From an uncultured Granulosicoccus sp. (GTDB lineage: Bacteria > Pseudomonadota > Gammaproteobacteria > Granulosicoccales > Granulosicoccaceae): DNA of 64,000 bases. The translations under genes were made by a program, and so were the position numbers. Positions within the stretch are counted from its first letter, which is position 1. Each line of letters opens with the position of its first letter. The stretch is taken from positions 62,001 to 126,000 of the forward strand of contig CANMQI010000006.1 of the NCBI GenBank assembly GCA_947499955.1, in the 5' to 3' direction. This document shows positions 63,182 to 64,000 of the stretch, piece after piece. The notes below the pieces were generated by a model, which did not search any database, was not told the DNA's origin, and worked only from the letters and a program-made list of their open reading frames with translations.

Positions 63182-64000
63182 TTGCCTGACGCACAATCCG
63201 ACACCGACACGTCGGAACGGCAATTCGATCACGATCCCGAGGACGCCGCCGGTAGCCGAAGCAGCCGGCAAGATAGACCCGCTCCCCCCCACGAATCCGC
63301 CCTCGCAGCCCTGGACCAACAAGGCAGTGCGCGCATTCGCTTCCCCAATTCGGCACGGGGGCCATTACAAGCTGTACTGATCAACACCGCGGGCGGTTTG
63401 ACCGGTGACGATGATATTCGCTGGTCAGCCACGGCTGGTGAGCAATCTCGGCTGATTATCAGCACCGCAGCCTGCGAGAAACTCTACCGCACACACGGAC
63501 CTGCAGCGCGTCAGAACACGCAACTGGTGGTCGAAAGTGGTGCACGACTGGACTGGCTGCCACAAGAAACCATTGTGTTCAACGGCTCCTCCCTGCAACG
63601 CAGTCTCGAGGTGGATGTAGCCGCCGATGCAACCGCCCTGATCGTGGAAAGCCTGGTGCTGGGCCGGCAGGCCATGCGCGAATGCGTCGTCAAACTGCAA
63701 CTGCACGACCGTTGGCGCATTCGTCGTGACGGCCGGCTGCTGCACGCAGAGGACTTGCGCCTGCAATTCAACGACCCGAAAAACGCACAGCGGCCGAGCA
63801 TGTTGCATCATTACAGTGCGCTTTCAACACTGGTTCTGGTGGCCCCCGATTCTGCCGAATCCCTGGAGATGAAAGCCGAGAGTATCCGCAGACTCTTTCC
63901 CGATGACAGCACGATCCTGCAAGCTGCGACATCGGTCATGAAGCACCGTCTCGTCATCAGAGTACTTGCCACAGACAGCCAATCGCTGCGAAAATCCCTG
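63182..64000 (+). CDS. ureD: Urease accessory protein UreD, partial (C-terminus beyond right edge)
   Basis: UreD (UreH) is the scaffold of the UreDFG nickel-insertion complex for urease. The frame is open from a TTG at 63182 to the window edge (273 codons). It shows the family core GSARIRFPNSARGPLQAVLI, NTAGGLTGDDDIRW, ISTAACEKLYRTHGPAARQN, LDWLPQETIVFNGSSLQRSL and ESLVLGRQAMRE. The first 45 residues are polar and poorly conserved, so the real start is not certain; no ATG is available and no good ribosome site is seen. It presumably opens a urease operon outside the window. Confidence 0.88.
   Translation, partial: MPDAQSDTDTSERQFDHDPEDAAGSRSSRQDRPAPPHESALAALDQQGSARIRFPNSARGPLQAVLINTAGGLTGDDDIRWSATAGEQSRLIISTAACEKLYRTHGPAARQNTQLVVESGARLDWLPQETIVFNGSSLQRSLEVDVAADATALIVESLVLGRQAMRECVVKLQLHDRWRIRRDGRLLHAEDLRLQFNDPKNAQRPSMLHHYSALSTLVLVAPDSAESLEMKAESIRRLFPDDSTILQAATSVMKHRLVIRVLATDSQSLRKSL

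Noticed and set aside
1-64000. CRISPR array, phage or insertion sequence in the window
   Set aside because: No regularly spaced repeats of 20-40 nt and no transposase, integrase or phage structural genes were found on either strand.

Overview
The window is a 64 kb piece of a proteobacterial chromosome. G+C is in the upper fifties by eye, coding density is high, and there are no rRNA or tRNA genes, phage genes, insertion sequences or CRISPR arrays. The gene content points to a free-living gammaproteobacterium, possibly a marine Granulosicoccus-like lineage: a full glycogen pathway, a monomeric NADP-isocitrate dehydrogenase, a DUF3612-type XRE regulator, SitABCD, an FrcBCA-type sugar importer and the start of a urease operon. 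That placement is inference only.

Layout. (1) 1-673 is a partial phospholipase D-like gene running off the left edge. (2) 999-12058 is an exopolysaccharide cluster on the + strand: Wzz/BY-kinase co-polymerase, initiating sugar-phosphate transferase, WecG/TagA glycosyltransferase, Wzx-like flippase, two GT2 glycosyltransferases, Wzy-like polymerase, GalE epimerase and a secreted GH16 glucanase. Most central genes overlap by 1-4 nt. (3) 12077-24695 is glycogen metabolism as two divergent arms. glgP-glgX run leftwards and are followed by a truncated LTA-synthase-like membrane protein and a CHASE histidine kinase. glgC-glgA-glgB run rightwards and are followed by an OmpA/coiled-coil protein and pncA. 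(4) 27144-31489 holds an XRE/DUF3612 regulator divergent from a small ORF resembling the beta domain of malate synthase G, then monomeric icd. (5) 31658-36947 holds fructokinase, a class III cyclase-FHA protein, a 2OG-Fe(II) oxygenase, an SDR and a CPA2 antiporter. (6) 37013-40600 runs leftwards: M20 amidohydrolase, pyrE, pyrC and mntR. (7) 40727-47583 is metal import: sitABCD behind a probable MntR operator, and an Fe(III) binding protein and permease behind a Fur box. (8) 47672-52196 is an FrcBCA-type sugar ABC transporter with a divergent ROK regulator. (9) 52354-53661 is glyA. (10) 53775-63116 is a five-gene, tightly packed operon with a doubled set of circularly permuted ATP-grasp, alpha-E and transglutaminase-like modules. 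(11) 63182-64000 is the start of ureD.

The most unusual parts are the doubled ATP-grasp/alpha-E/transglutaminase operon, whose two ligase copies differ at likely active-site positions, and the stand-alone malate-synthase-like domain between a metabolic regulator and isocitrate dehydrogenase, with three 14-bp-phased repeats upstream. A membrane protein that lacks the sulfatase half of its family and several strong palindromes (Fur, MntR, intercistronic and REP-like hairpins) are also worth a second look.
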